A stretch of 38,634 nucleotides of DNA from Chitinophaga pinensis (GCA_945865625.1 CAMBFD010000012.1:1-38634), one strand, 5' to 3'. Shown: positions 15,646-24,587, counted from the stretch's first letter. Made by a program: numbers and translations. The notes: generated by a model from the sequence alone, not told the origin.

Positions 15646-18600
15646 TTATTTATCACTTTTTCGCAGTAACATGATTGATTGTGTTAAAGTTTTTGTAGCA
15701 ACTCTCAATCCACGATATTCAATGTATGCGATATATATACCTTCTGGACAATCAATTCCATTAATTTCACCATCCCAAGAGCCATTCAAATCAAAAGATC
15801 TAAAGATAATTTCTCCCCAGCGATTATAAATGTGCACTTTGATTTGCGAACAACCAAAGCTATTCCATTGAAATGCATCGTTTAAGCCATCGTTATTTGG
15901 AGTAAATGCCGATGGCACATACAAGATCACAGTATCTTTATAGCAAATAGTGATTTCGGAAGTATCTGCACAACCTCCTGCGTTTTCTACAAAAAGTTTA
16001 ATGCGATATTGATTCAATGCCATATTGGCCATTAAAACTGGGTTTACGTTCGAAATAAAGGTATCTAACAATGTTTCATTTACCATCCATTTTCCTTTTG
16101 TTGCGCCAATTGTACTGTTGAAAATGGTTAAAGGTACTTCTTCTGGTGTGTAACAAGGTGAATTAATTGGTTGCTGGATGCTAAATAGTGCTTTAATTGC
16201 TGAATAACCTGGTAAGTAAATCGTAGTGTCGGAAAAGCATTTTGTTAAACTATCAATTAAAAAAACCTTGTATGATCCACCTGCCGGGGCATAAAAAGTA
16301 TCGCTTGATATCTTTCCTGGATAATTCCATTTAATTGTCATTGGGTTTCCATTTCCACTTTTCAATAATGCAAATCCATTTTTTCCATAACAAACCGGAC
16401 TATTTACTGTTGTGTTGCTCCAAACTATTGGATGTACAATAATGTTAACTTTTTGACTAGCAATATTGCTACATCCATCACTTACATAGCTGATGTATGT
16501 TGAATTGGCTTTGGGTGATGTTAGTGTCTTGTATCCATTTTGGCCATTTGACCACCAAAATTGGTAATTTCCAGTACCTCCAGATGCATTTGACTGCAAA
16601 ATTGCCACTTCTCCTTTACATATACTATCGCTTTTTGGCGATAGTATTATTTGTATACTATCCAAAATTTGAATGTCGAATGAGTCTTTAGCAAAGCAAG
16701 TTCTGCTATTTACCATATAAAACAGCTTTTGAACGCCTGGCTTTAGCTGCCCTGGATTGAAGATTGGTATCGTTATGCCATCAATTTCATATTTCCCACC
16801 TAATGGACTAATTGACAATACAATAGAAGAATCTCTGAAACAAAAAGTTTTAGTAGGATGTGTATACTTAATGAGTGGAATTGTATCAACAGCAATGCTG
16901 AAAGTATTCTTACAACCGAGAGGGGTTAAGTAGTTGATTATAAACAATCCTGATTTAGAAAGGAGAGGGTTGAATTCTTGTTTGGTTCCATATTGCATCC
17001 CTGTCCCCCAAAATATAGATCCTTTAATCAAAGGAGTTAACGCAATTGGTTTTGATATTATGCAAATATTGGTATCGTTTGGAACATTTGGTTTAGGCAA
17101 TACTCTGATTATGAGATTATCTGAGCAACCATTCTTTGAATAAGTTAGATTGTAAAGCGCAGGAGGGAGGTTCTTAGGGGTGAATTTTGATACCCCAATC
17201 ACCCCGATTCCTGACCATGTTCCATTTGGTAGGTTAGTCGTGATCTTCTTTGAGATGACAAACGTATCAGCATCGTGACATACATCAACAGTGTCTGGAC
17301 CGAGAATTGTAGTTCCAATGATTCTTATAATCTTATAATCAGTGCATCGACCTGATTTGAAAACGAGAGTATCTGTTGCATTTTTGCCATTGGTCCAACT
17401 TGCATCATATTTGCTTTGAGTTGCATTGATGATACCTTTTCCTGCCCAAGTAAATGAATTGGTATATCTTATATTCAATAAGTTGTAATTTGTTGTGTTG
17501 GGACAAATGGTATCATCTTTTCCCGCGTAACATGGCAGAATTGTGAGTTTTGTGGTGTCCTTGCATCCACCAATCGCTGTGAAAATGATATTTCTTGTGC
17601 CGGCACCGCCCATTAAGCTTGGATTAAACCAACCGTAATAAGTATTTGTAAGTCCAACAAAATACTGACTGTAAATGCCATATGGTTTAAATTGAAGTGT
17701 ATCCAAAGTTCTGGATTCGCAAGTGGTATCAAATTCTGGTACCGTGACTTTCTGTACTTCAATATTTTTCTTAGAAGTACATCCCTTCCAAGTATAAGTG
17801 ACTACATATGTTCCAGCACTATCGGGAGTAAACATTCCTGCAGGGTTAATTTTAGGTCCGGTCCATGTCCCTCCAATTGGACCATACCAAATTACAGCCA
17901 ATGGTGTTTTACTTGGGCAGAAAACATTGTCATAATTGTAGGGATTTGTAACGTTAATGATCATGGTGTCGGCACAACCAGCAATTTTATACCAAACTTT
18001 AACATTTCCCCATTGTCCATAAGGTTTAAATTCTCCTGAAGTGGCATTTACAATTCCATTGCCAAACCACTTCCCACCGACTGGAAAACCTTTTAGGTAT
18101 AAATTTGGCGATAAATAGCAAACTTGAGTATCTTTTGGAGCAATTGGTGGCTGCATTACGACAATTTGAACTGAATCTGCTCCAGGGATAGCTGTGCCAT
18201 CAGAAACGGTGAGGGTGTATTTGACATTGGATTTGGGGCATAAATTTAATGGACCTTTGCCTGAAAGGGTTCCGGGATTCCATTTATATACATATTTAGA
18301 ACTATTACCGCCACTAATATTTGTAGTTAAGGTTATGCATTCTCCAAGGCAAATTGTATCCTTTGTGGTTTTAAGATCTACAAAAATGGGACAATTTGAA
18401 ACTGTAAATATTTGATTGCTTGACAACTGATAGATACTATCGCAATAATCCCGGTAGCCGTGTTTATGTGAAATTGTATAATTGCCATTTGTATTTAGGG
18501 ATGTGAGTAGGCCAAGTTTAAATTTAGTTGCCTTGCCATTGTTGCAATTCAGTGGTGAAACGTATTTAAAGGTATTGCCATTTAATTTTGTATTGTTGAT

Positions 18601-19125
18601 ATTCATTGAGTCGCACGGAATGGCGAAGTCAAGGGTTAATTCGATTGTAGAATCGTAACAAATTGGCGATTTTGATAAATTTATTTTAGCAGCAATTGGA
18701 ACTTTAATATTGTTGATGACATCGGCTTCCCATCCAGTGCAAGAAACGCTTTTATCGGAACTGAAATAGAGTGTTATTATACTGTCTGTACTTGTAATTT
18801 TCCCAGGGTTTACGCTGCCTGAGTAAGATCCAATTAAAGTTGAATTGGTGTCTTTTCCATCGTAAATTTTGAGTATGTCGTTGTCTTTTTCGGTACAAAA
18901 GCTTTTGAATAACAAGGTAATGTTTTTTGCCCCTGGAAGGGCTAATGTCATGATTAGCTTCTCGTTATGATCGTAATATCCAGTATTTTTTCCTTTTTCA
19001 GAATCTCTAATCTTGCCTTTGCAAATCCTATATCGTCCATTTTGTTGATTTTGAATGGTTTGAGATATTCCATCTACATAAAGTATTGAAGTAAACAACA
19101 GTGCTATGTAAGAAATGAATTTCAA
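15646..19125 (-). CDS. Large secreted CUB-domain protein with T9SS type B (CHU_C) sorting domain
   Basis: The 1159-residue protein starts with a signal peptide (MKFISYIALLFTSILYVDGISQ). Residues ~30-135 form a CUB-like domain: acidic NDILKIYDGKD, a cysteine on each side, and the closing VSCTGWEADV. The long middle consists of repeated immunoglobulin-like modules of roughly 80-90 residues rich in GxW, Cys-x-D and PNGTWSG motifs, similar to SprB-type and gliding-associated surface proteins. The last ~95 residues are a type B sorting domain (VPSAFTPNNDGLND, HIYNRWGEIIF, GSWDGEINGIDCPEGIYIAYIEY), which sends the protein across the outer membrane through T9SS and attaches it to the surface. It lies 5 bases after the small lipoprotein gene, inside the same operon. 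Substrate or partner unknown; adhesion is likely. Confidence 0.92.
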   Translation of the reverse strand: MKFISYIALLFTSILYVDGISQTIQNQQNGRYRICKGKIRDSEKGKNTGYYDHNEKLIMTLALPGAKNITLLFKSFCTEKDNDILKIYDGKDTNSTLIGSYSGSVNPGKITSTDSIITLYFSSDKSVSCTGWEADVINNIKVPIAAKINLSKSPICYDSTIELTLDFAIPCDSMNINNTKLNGNTFKYVSPLNCNNGKATKFKLGLLTSLNTNGNYTISHKHGYRDYCDSIYQLSSNQIFTVSNCPIFVDLKTTKDTICLGECITLTTNISGGNSSKYVYKWNPGTLSGKGPLNLCPKSNVKYTLTVSDGTAIPGADSVQIVVMQPPIAPKDTQVCYLSPNLYLKGFPVGGKWFGNGIVNATSGEFKPYGQWGNVKVWYKIAGCADTMIINVTNPYNYDNVFCPSKTPLAVIWYGPIGGTWTGPKINPAGMFTPDSAGTYVVTYTWKGCTSKKNIEVQKVTVPEFDTTCESRTLDTLQFKPYGIYSQYFVGLTNTYYGWFNPSLMGGAGTRNIIFTAIGGCKDTTKLTILPCYAGKDDTICPNTTNYNLLNIRYTNSFTWAGKGIINATQSKYDASWTNGKNATDTLVFKSGRCTDYKIIRIIGTTILGPDTVDVCHDADTFVISKKITTNLPNGTWSGIGVIGVSKFTPKNLPPALYNLTYSKNGCSDNLIIRVLPKPNVPNDTNICIISKPIALTPLIKGSIFWGTGMQYGTKQEFNPLLSKSGLFIINYLTPLGCKNTFSIAVDTIPLIKYTHPTKTFCFRDSSIVLSISPLGGKYEIDGITIPIFNPGQLKPGVQKLFYMVNSRTCFAKDSFDIQILDSIQIILSPKSDSICKGEVAILQSNASGGTGNYQFWWSNGQNGYKTLTSPKANSTYISYVSDGCSNIASQKVNIIVHPIVWSNTTVNSPVCYGKNGFALLKSGNGNPMTIKWNYPGKISSDTFYAPAGGSYKVFLIDSLTKCFSDTTIYLPGYSAIKALFSIQQPINSPCYTPEEVPLTIFNSTIGATKGKWMVNETLLDTFISNVNPVLMANMALNQYRIKLFVENAGGCADTSEITICYKDTVILYVPSAFTPNNDGLNDAFQWNSFGCSQIKVHIYNRWGEIIFRSFDLNGSWDGEINGIDCPEGIYIAYIEYRGLRVATKTLTQSIMLLRKSDK

Positions 19126-19130
19126 AACTT

Positions 19131-19586
19131 TTAACGAATAATTTCAATGTTTGGCGTAAAAATAATGTTGCTCCAATTTTTCGATCTGTCTTTGAGCTTG
19201 ATTTCGAATTTTGTGGTCTCCGATGGGCCGGATGAAAGTAAGAAAATATTTTTTATTTTAAGGTTTAAAACACCTTCAATGCTTATTTTATTCCCTATTG
19301 GCGATAAAGGAAATAAGTGTAAATAATCTGGCTTAGTTAACCTGTTGTCTCTAACATAAATTGAAAAAGAGTCAGCTGAAATATCTCCAAGGTCGCCATC
19401 GCCGTCTTTGTACTTCAAAGTAACCACCAAACTGTCTGAAAACTGTTTCAACTTATTGCTCGAAATAGAGACAAATTGGATGTTGGGGATAGGGTTTTCA
19501 GTTGAAACAATCTCTTCCTTACATGAACATATGGAAAATGTTAAAATTGAAGCTATAATATAAATATATAATGATTTAGTATTCAT
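19131..19586 (-). CDS. Small lipoprotein with DGDGDLG motif
   Basis: The 151-residue protein has a lipoprotein signal peptide (IYIIASILTFSICSCKEE; lipid-bearing Cys probably in the lipobox ICSC). Charged residues right after the cysteine are typical of Bacteroidota lipoproteins. One beta-sandwich-like domain follows, with VTLKYKDGDGDLGDISADSFSIYVRDNR; the acidic DGDGDLGD could bind calcium. This motif recurs in Bacteroidota lipoproteins, but I know no assigned function. The ATG overlaps the stop of the upstream cytochrome-like gene by one base (TAATG), and the T9SS gene follows after 5 bases. It is likely a structural or accessory part of the same envelope assembly. Confidence 0.75.
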   Translation of the reverse strand: MNTKSLYIYIIASILTFSICSCKEEIVSTENPIPNIQFVSISSNKLKQFSDSLVVTLKYKDGDGDLGDISADSFSIYVRDNRLTKPDYLHLFPLSPIGNKISIEGVLNLKIKNIFLLSSGPSETTKFEIKLKDRSKNWSNIIFTPNIEIIR

Positions 19587-20521
19587 TAATTAAACTTTAA
19601 AGCGAAGTATTTTTTGATGGCAAACATCGAATTCGGGTTTGGCAATTGAATGGTTTGTTTATCATCTGTTAACGTGATGCGAATCCATAACACATCTAAG
19701 GGTTTTGTATACATTGATTCGATGTCGAAATTAAACCAATATTTAACAGATTTCCCATCAATGCCATTCATGATTTTTTCTGGACCAGCAGATAGCGATT
19801 TTTCATTGACAATATCAAATGAATCCGGGGTTACACTTACATTTATGGTACAGTTTTTCAATTGAGATTGATCGAGCTTATCATCTAAAATAGAAAAATA
19901 GACTGTTGTGTTCATTGCTGAAGTCGCAATGGCAGCTTCGTATTTTCCTGGTCGAGATAAAACGTTATTGCCTTGAATAAACACAACTCCTTGAATACTC
20001 GGAGGGAAGTTGGGTGATGTTGGCAAATTGCCCGCCAAATCTTTAGCCCCGTCGTTAATCCATTTCGTAATCCTCTGTAAATACTCTGATTTTTGTTTAT
20101 TGTAGGTTGATTTAGGCTCCAATGCTAGTGGCATGATTCCTGAATTTCCATTTAAATCTATAGTCATTCTCTGTAATAACATACTTTTAGCAGCATCACT
20201 AGGAACAACCCTGTAAGGAAATGTCCCTCCAGAAATACTTGATTTTATTGGTGTTACATTCACCAAGCCGTAATAACTACTCTCAACTGTTCTGAAGTCA
20301 GGTTCGAAATTTCCATCATGGCAACCAGAATTTGCACAGGTGGGTTTTAATATATCTTTATGAATTGAGAAAATGGAATACGGATCATATTGATTCGTAT
20401 CTATAGAATTGGTATCATTTGAGTTAGAATCAAATGGGTTTGCTGGCAATGGTTCTTTTGAACATGAAAAAAATTGCACGCAAACGAAAATTGTTGTTAA
20501 GGAACTGATTAAATTTTTCAC
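19586..20521 (-). CDS. Lipoprotein with CX4CH cytochrome-like motif
   Basis: The 311-residue protein has a lipobox (VQFFSC, Cys20) and then an Asn/Asp/Ser linker (about 29-47). Next comes HKDILKPTCANSGCHDGNF, where C62, C67 and H68 form CX4CH instead of the usual haem-attachment motif CxxCH. The following region (VPSDAAKSMLLQRMT, GIMPLALE, ITKWINDGAKDL) matches the layout of planctomycete-type cytochrome c domains, including a distal methionine in a MP context. The C-terminal half is a beta-rich domain without a name. The start is GTG, overlapping the DUF1501 gene stop by four bases (GTGA). Either it binds haem through an expanded motif or it is a haemless relative; the sequence cannot decide. 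Confidence 0.78.
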   Translation of the reverse strand: MKNLISSLTTIFVCVQFFSCSKEPLPANPFDSNSNDTNSIDTNQYDPYSIFSIHKDILKPTCANSGCHDGNFEPDFRTVESSYYGLVNVTPIKSSISGGTFPYRVVPSDAAKSMLLQRMTIDLNGNSGIMPLALEPKSTYNKQKSEYLQRITKWINDGAKDLAGNLPTSPNFPPSIQGVVFIQGNNVLSRPGKYEAAIATSAMNTTVYFSILDDKLDQSQLKNCTINVSVTPDSFDIVNEKSLSAGPEKIMNGIDGKSVKYWFNFDIESMYTKPLDVLWIRITLTDDKQTIQLPNPNSMFAIKKYFALKFN

Positions 20522-21858
20522 ACGCGCATGAATTGACTCATCGCTGAAGGGTCGATATATCCTGCATTCATCACATCATCATACACTCCAAATATATCCG
20601 CGATTGTTGGTACTAAATCAGTTAAACGCCCAATTGGATTCCCTTCAGAACCAACAGACATTTTAGGAACATTTTTACCCACCATTAAACTCCACACTCT
20701 TAAGGCATTTGCATCTGAGTGATCAAAAGCAACCCAATCGTTTTCATCAAGAATTGGATTTGGGTTTAAATTTCTTCCACACTCCGGCGTCACTATAAAA
20801 ACAGTATTGTCTTTCATTTCAGGTATGTTGGTTTGAATGTAATCATACAGCCATGCTGTGATGTGGTCGGCGCGATGGAGGCTCCTTAAATAGCCAGTGA
20901 AGTTGGAATGGCAGCCATCCACTTCAGAAATATTTACGGCAAGCATTTTAGGTTTGAATTCCTTGAGTATTTCGGCGGCATACGCCACATTAAATGCATC
21001 GCCACTGCTTGCTGCAGGTGGCATAGCAATTTGACCTAAGCTTTGTTTTGTATAAATACCACGCATAAATTCTTTGATATGCGTTCTTTCATCATCTGTG
21101 TTTTTAATCGTTGTTTGACGAGAATCCTCCAAAGCAAAACTATTGTTCAAGAAATTTTTCATTTCGTACATTGGCATTAACTCATTATTTGAGTATGCTT
21201 TAGAATTGGAAAGAATATTTCTGCCATAACTACCAAAGGTAATTGGAGGAATAAACATATTCGCTCCGTAATCGAGCCCGTAATTCGCATGATTGCTAGA
21301 ATTTAATAGGGGAGTACTGTTGCCAATTCCATTCCCAATAAACCAACAATCTGTTGCCTTAAAGCCTCTATGTTTCCTTAAATACTCAAAAATAGTGGGA
21401 GATACGGGTCTGGTTTTTAACCCTTGTGCGGTTCCAAGGCTACCAGTTAAAAGCGTATTTAATCCAACATAATGTCCTGCACTTTGAGCACGCACTTCGT
21501 TAAATACCATTCCTTTATTTGCCAATGAATCCGACAATAATCTTGGAATTGGATCTGAACCCTTTGTTTGTCCCGCTATATCTAAACCATAAACAACTTT
21601 TTTTGTAGGCGCATTGCCATTGAATAAATTAGGCATGATATTTCCAGCTGCGCCATTGACACCTTGGCTATCTTCGAGATACCTACCAAGGATACTTTCT
21701 TGCTGACGAACACCCCCTGCAAACATCACCATGACAACATGTTCTGCTTTTTCTGTTCCCGTTCTTGCAAACAACCTGCCAGAAGGCAAGATATATGGCG
21801 CAACAATTCCTGCACCTATTGTGAGCGTTGACTTTTTAATGAATTCTTTTCTTTTCAT
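20518..21858 (-). CDS. Exported DUF1501-like (alkaline-phosphatase-fold) protein
   Basis: The 446-residue protein begins with a Tat-like leader (KRKEFIKKSTLTIGAGIVAPYILPSG) that has KR in place of the twin arginine. The body fits DUF1501/sulfatase-like proteins. VVMVMFAGGVRQQESI (41-56) sits where the fold's first metal loop is expected. NISEVDGCHSNFTGYLRSLHRADH (about 309-332) holds D314, H317 and later histidines. VFIVTPECGRN (353-363) corresponds to the EFGR motif of DUF1501, and FDHSDANALRVW (378-389) gives a second histidine site. It is probably exported and metal-binding, but no substrate is known for the family. It lies 5 bases after the second lipoprotein gene and overlaps the next by 4 bases. 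The DUF1501 assignment is by motif, not by search. Confidence 0.8.
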   Translation of the reverse strand: MKRKEFIKKSTLTIGAGIVAPYILPSGRLFARTGTEKAEHVVMVMFAGGVRQQESILGRYLEDSQGVNGAAGNIMPNLFNGNAPTKKVVYGLDIAGQTKGSDPIPRLLSDSLANKGMVFNEVRAQSAGHYVGLNTLLTGSLGTAQGLKTRPVSPTIFEYLRKHRGFKATDCWFIGNGIGNSTPLLNSSNHANYGLDYGANMFIPPITFGSYGRNILSNSKAYSNNELMPMYEMKNFLNNSFALEDSRQTTIKNTDDERTHIKEFMRGIYTKQSLGQIAMPPAASSGDAFNVAYAAEILKEFKPKMLAVNISEVDGCHSNFTGYLRSLHRADHITAWLYDYIQTNIPEMKDNTVFIVTPECGRNLNPNPILDENDWVAFDHSDANALRVWSLMVGKNVPKMSVGSEGNPIGRLTDLVPTIADIFGVYDDVMNAGYIDPSAMSQFMRV

Positions 21859-21863
21859 GGCAC

Positions 21864-22367
21864 TTAATAGAATGAATATTCGTCGCTCGTTGAAAATGCT
21901 GTATAAATCATTTCAACTGTAACTTCTGGTTTGTTTTTGATATAATTTGTGAAATAAACTTTTTCAGCTTCTGAAGGATACCTCAAATAAAAACGCTTAT
22001 AGGTTTCAGTGATGAAATTTGGAATATCTTTTCTCATTTCAGCATTGCTCGGAATGAGGATATTGGGATTGTTAAAATACCCACTTAACAACATTTCTTT
22101 GGCTACATTTTGATCTCCAATACTATAGAGAACACTTTGTGCCTGAAATAGAACCATTGGGTCAATTGCCTTTTGATAAAGATTGGTATACAAAATTGAA
22201 ATGTATTCTGCTTCATTTTTAGCCTTGAATTTTTGAGCTTTTGTTTCGTATATATTGGCAGCGTTCACTTGGTAGTTTAGGTGAATCTCCTTTGTGCAAT
22301 ATATGTTGAAAATCAATATATTGATCACTATCAATTGAATAATAACTTTATAACTAAAACTGCGCAT
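21864..22367 (-). CDS. Helical-repeat lipoprotein, paralogue-like partner of the upstream gene
   Basis: A GTG at 22376 opens the frame, but the ATG at 22367 gives a better signal sequence (MRSFSYKVIIQLIVINILIFNIYCTKE, 167 residues). Cys24 in NIYC would be lipidated, although tyrosine before the cysteine is unusual. The mature protein is helical. Two segments, EYISILYTNLYQKAIDPMVL (about 54-73) and FITETYKRFYLRYPSEAEKV (118-137), follow a pattern also seen three times in the preceding gene, and both proteins end in SDEY plus two residues. The pattern resembles helical motifs in DUF1549/DUF4214-type proteins. The gene overlaps the previous one by 14 bases, so the two are probably translated together and may form a complex. 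Confidence 0.7.
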   Translation of the reverse strand: MRSFSYKVIIQLIVINILIFNIYCTKEIHLNYQVNAANIYETKAQKFKAKNEAEYISILYTNLYQKAIDPMVLFQAQSVLYSIGDQNVAKEMLLSGYFNNPNILIPSNAEMRKDIPNFITETYKRFYLRYPSEAEKVYFTNYIKNKPEVTVEMIYTAFSTSDEYSFY

Positions 22368-23271
22368 ATTCGTCACTGATTAAAATTTTACGTTGCATAT
22401 TTTCTATACTTTTGTCTGTCAAATATTGGGCCAAAACAGGATAAAGTAGGGTTGAGTTAATTTCTCTTCTGATCAATTGAAAATACCACCACCTAATTTC
22501 AGCTTCGTAAAAGCCTGAAGCAGAAGTTATACCCTCGCAAAATTCATTTTTATTGGAAATTACCCGGTTGAAAATAAACTGAGGATTGTTTTTTTCAATT
22601 ATCTGAAAAGATCGATTAAACTCTTCACTATTTGGCTTCCTACCAAATATATCATCAAAGGTTGCATTTACAAAATTAAATGATCCCATATTTATCAAAT
22701 CATAAATTCCATTGTTTAACATGTATTCGCACATCTGATTGTATGAAATTGATTTTCGACTGAACCAATAATTACTTTTCAATACGCGATCATAGTATTT
22801 CTTTTGATTGATTGCAGAGAACATGGCTATAGAATCTCCGTCAAGTTGACTCACAAGAATTGCAAATCCTAAATTACCGGAACGTTGAGCGATATCCATA
22901 TCAGCGGCACCTTCAAGAAATCTTGATTTACAAATATTATAGATTCTTGTGGTATAAGCTTTTCGATAGCTTGAATCGCCACCTCTGAAAATGGTATCGA
23001 ATTGCAAAGTTTTTACTATAGAATCTCTTGTATTGAAATTTAACTTGCCTTTTCTCAATGCTAAAACAAATTGATTTCGCTCAGTATCAGTTGCTTCTCT
23101 CCCTAAAACATCAATAAATAATCGATTCACATAGTTTTCAACCATAATTGTCGAAACTTCTGAATACTTTGGAGGTTTATTGTTGTTGCGAATGACCATT
23201 TCCTCTTTTGTACATGAAACAAAGAGAAATGCAATGAATAAAAATCGAATTATCATATTTTTAAGATTCAT
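22354..23271 (-). CDS. DUF1549-like helical-repeat lipoprotein, first gene of the seven-gene operon
   Basis: I use the ATG at 23271; the open frame begins at a TTG (23292) that falls inside a likely promoter box. The 305-residue product has a lipoprotein signal (FLFIAFLFVSC, Cys20, then TKEE). Three similar helical segments appear: YVNRLFIDVLGREATDTERNQF (47-68), FVNATFDDIFGRKPNSEEFNR (200-220) and IRWWYFQLIRREINSTLLYP (259-278). The first two share the form h-h-x-x-F/LGR-x-P/A-x-x-x-E, close to the LGR-P core of DUF1549 and DUF4214. The protein ends ISDEYAQF. It stands at the head of the operon, next to a 148-base gap shared with divergent hmgA. Function unknown; family link moderate. Confidence 0.72.
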   Translation of the reverse strand: MNLKNMIIRFLFIAFLFVSCTKEEMVIRNNNKPPKYSEVSTIMVENYVNRLFIDVLGREATDTERNQFVLALRKGKLNFNTRDSIVKTLQFDTIFRGGDSSYRKAYTTRIYNICKSRFLEGAADMDIAQRSGNLGFAILVSQLDGDSIAMFSAINQKKYYDRVLKSNYWFSRKSISYNQMCEYMLNNGIYDLINMGSFNFVNATFDDIFGRKPNSEEFNRSFQIIEKNNPQFIFNRVISNKNEFCEGITSASGFYEAEIRWWYFQLIRREINSTLLYPVLAQYLTDKSIENMQRKILISDEYAQF

Positions 23272-23289
23272 TTTCGCAAGCAATTTTAT

Positions 23290-23297
23290 CAAATATA
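23290..23297 (-). promoter_or_regulatory. Putative -7 box for the lipoprotein/DUF1501/T9SS operon
   Basis: On the minus strand TATATTTG (23297 to 23290) matches TAnnTTTG and lies about 19 bases before the ATG at 23271. I find no clear TTTG at the matching -33 distance, so support is partial. The box also argues against the upstream TTG start. Confidence 0.33.
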
Positions 23298-23419
23298 CTC
23301 ATTTTTCATTAAAATAGTGGCGTTTTTAATTGCAATTCATACAATTTATTCACCACTTATAGCTTTTGGTTCAATTATTGACAGACAATAATTATATTCG
23401 TAATTCGATATTATATTGT

Positions 23420-24577
23420 ATGGCATTTTATTATAAACAGGGAGATATCCCTAAAAAACGACACACGCAATTTAGAAAGCCCAATGGGGAATTGTATTCT
23501 GAAGAGCTCATTAGTACTGAAGGTTTCAATAGCTTATATTCTTTGGTTTATCATTGCCATCCGCCAACTTTGGTAAAAGACATTGGAACTCCATTTAGTG
23601 TGGAACCTAAAATAGCATTAAAGCAAAATATGCAAAGTCGGAGTTTTGTAACTTTTAATACAAAACCAGAGGATGATTATATCAAAAGCAGAAAAGCTTT
23701 ATTGACAAATAGCGATTTAACAATTTCAGTCGCGGCACCTACAAAAGGCAATTCAGATTACTTTTTTAAAAATAGCGACAATGATGAAGTTATTTTCATT
23801 CATGAGGGAAAAGGTAAGCTTAAAACCATTTTTGGTGAAATTCCATTTGAGTATGGCGATTACCTTGTAATTCAAAGAGGAACCATTTATCAATTTGAGT
23901 TTGATGGATCAGACAATAGACTCATGATTATTGAATCTCCAACGCCAATTTATCCACCAAAAAGATATCAAAACTCTTTTGGTCAGTTACTTGAGCACTC
24001 TCCATACTGTGAAAGAGACATTAAATTACCACAAAATCTGACAACGCATGATGAAATGGGTGATTTTTTGGTGATGATTAAAAAGCAAAATACCATTTAT
24101 CCTTACACATATGCTTCACATCCTTTCGATGCAATTGGTTGGGATGGTTATAGTTACCCTTATGGATTTAGCATTCATAATTTTGAGCCAATTACTGGCA
24201 GATTGCACATGCCACCTCCAATACATCAGACTTTTGAGGGACGGAACTTTGTGATTTGTAGTTTCGTACCGCGCATTTATGATTACCATCCGTTATCAAT
24301 TCCAGCACCTTATAACCACAGCAATGTAGATAGTGATGAGATTTTATATTATGTTGATGGTGACTTTATGAGCCGCAAACATGTAGAGCGTGGAATGATT
24401 ACCCTGCATCCGAAAGGAATACCTCATGGTCCACATCCAGGAACAGTTGAAAAAAGCATCGGTAAGAAGGAAACTTTGGAGTTAGCTGTTATGATTGACC
24501 CATTCTATCCTTTGATGATTACTGAAGAGGCAATGCAAGTGGAAGATCCTAACTATTATAAATCATGGGTTGAGTAA
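23420..24577 (+). CDS. hmgA: Homogentisate 1,2-dioxygenase
   Basis: HmgA opens the ring of homogentisate to maleylacetoacetate with Fe(II) and O2 in tyrosine/phenylalanine breakdown. The start is the ATG at 23420 (MAFYYKQGDIPKKRHTQF, 385 residues); upstream in-frame codons have no family similarity. The N-terminal domain has the typical RKPNGELYSEELISTEGF. The C-terminal catalytic part holds the likely iron ligands H300 and E307 in APYNHSNVDSDE and H336 in GIPHGPHPG. The one-residue longer H-to-E spacing compared with human HGD is the form I know from Bacteroidota. A weak TATATTCG box lies at 23393-23400. Other tyrosine-degradation genes are not adjacent. The next gene, 10 bases on, is an unrelated-looking T9SS cargo. 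Confidence 0.93.
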   Translation: MAFYYKQGDIPKKRHTQFRKPNGELYSEELISTEGFNSLYSLVYHCHPPTLVKDIGTPFSVEPKIALKQNMQSRSFVTFNTKPEDDYIKSRKALLTNSDLTISVAAPTKGNSDYFFKNSDNDEVIFIHEGKGKLKTIFGEIPFEYGDYLVIQRGTIYQFEFDGSDNRLMIIESPTPIYPPKRYQNSFGQLLEHSPYCERDIKLPQNLTTHDEMGDFLVMIKKQNTIYPYTYASHPFDAIGWDGYSYPYGFSIHNFEPITGRLHMPPPIHQTFEGRNFVICSFVPRIYDYHPLSIPAPYNHSNVDSDEILYYVDGDFMSRKHVERGMITLHPKGIPHGPHPGTVEKSIGKKETLELAVMIDPFYPLMITEEAMQVEDPNYYKSWVE

Positions 24578-24587
24578 ATCTGTTCAT

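Noticed and set aside
17692-18039. 115-codon open frame antisense to the large T9SS gene
   Set aside because: Composition follows the opposite strand's repeats, and there is no start context or recognisable domain.
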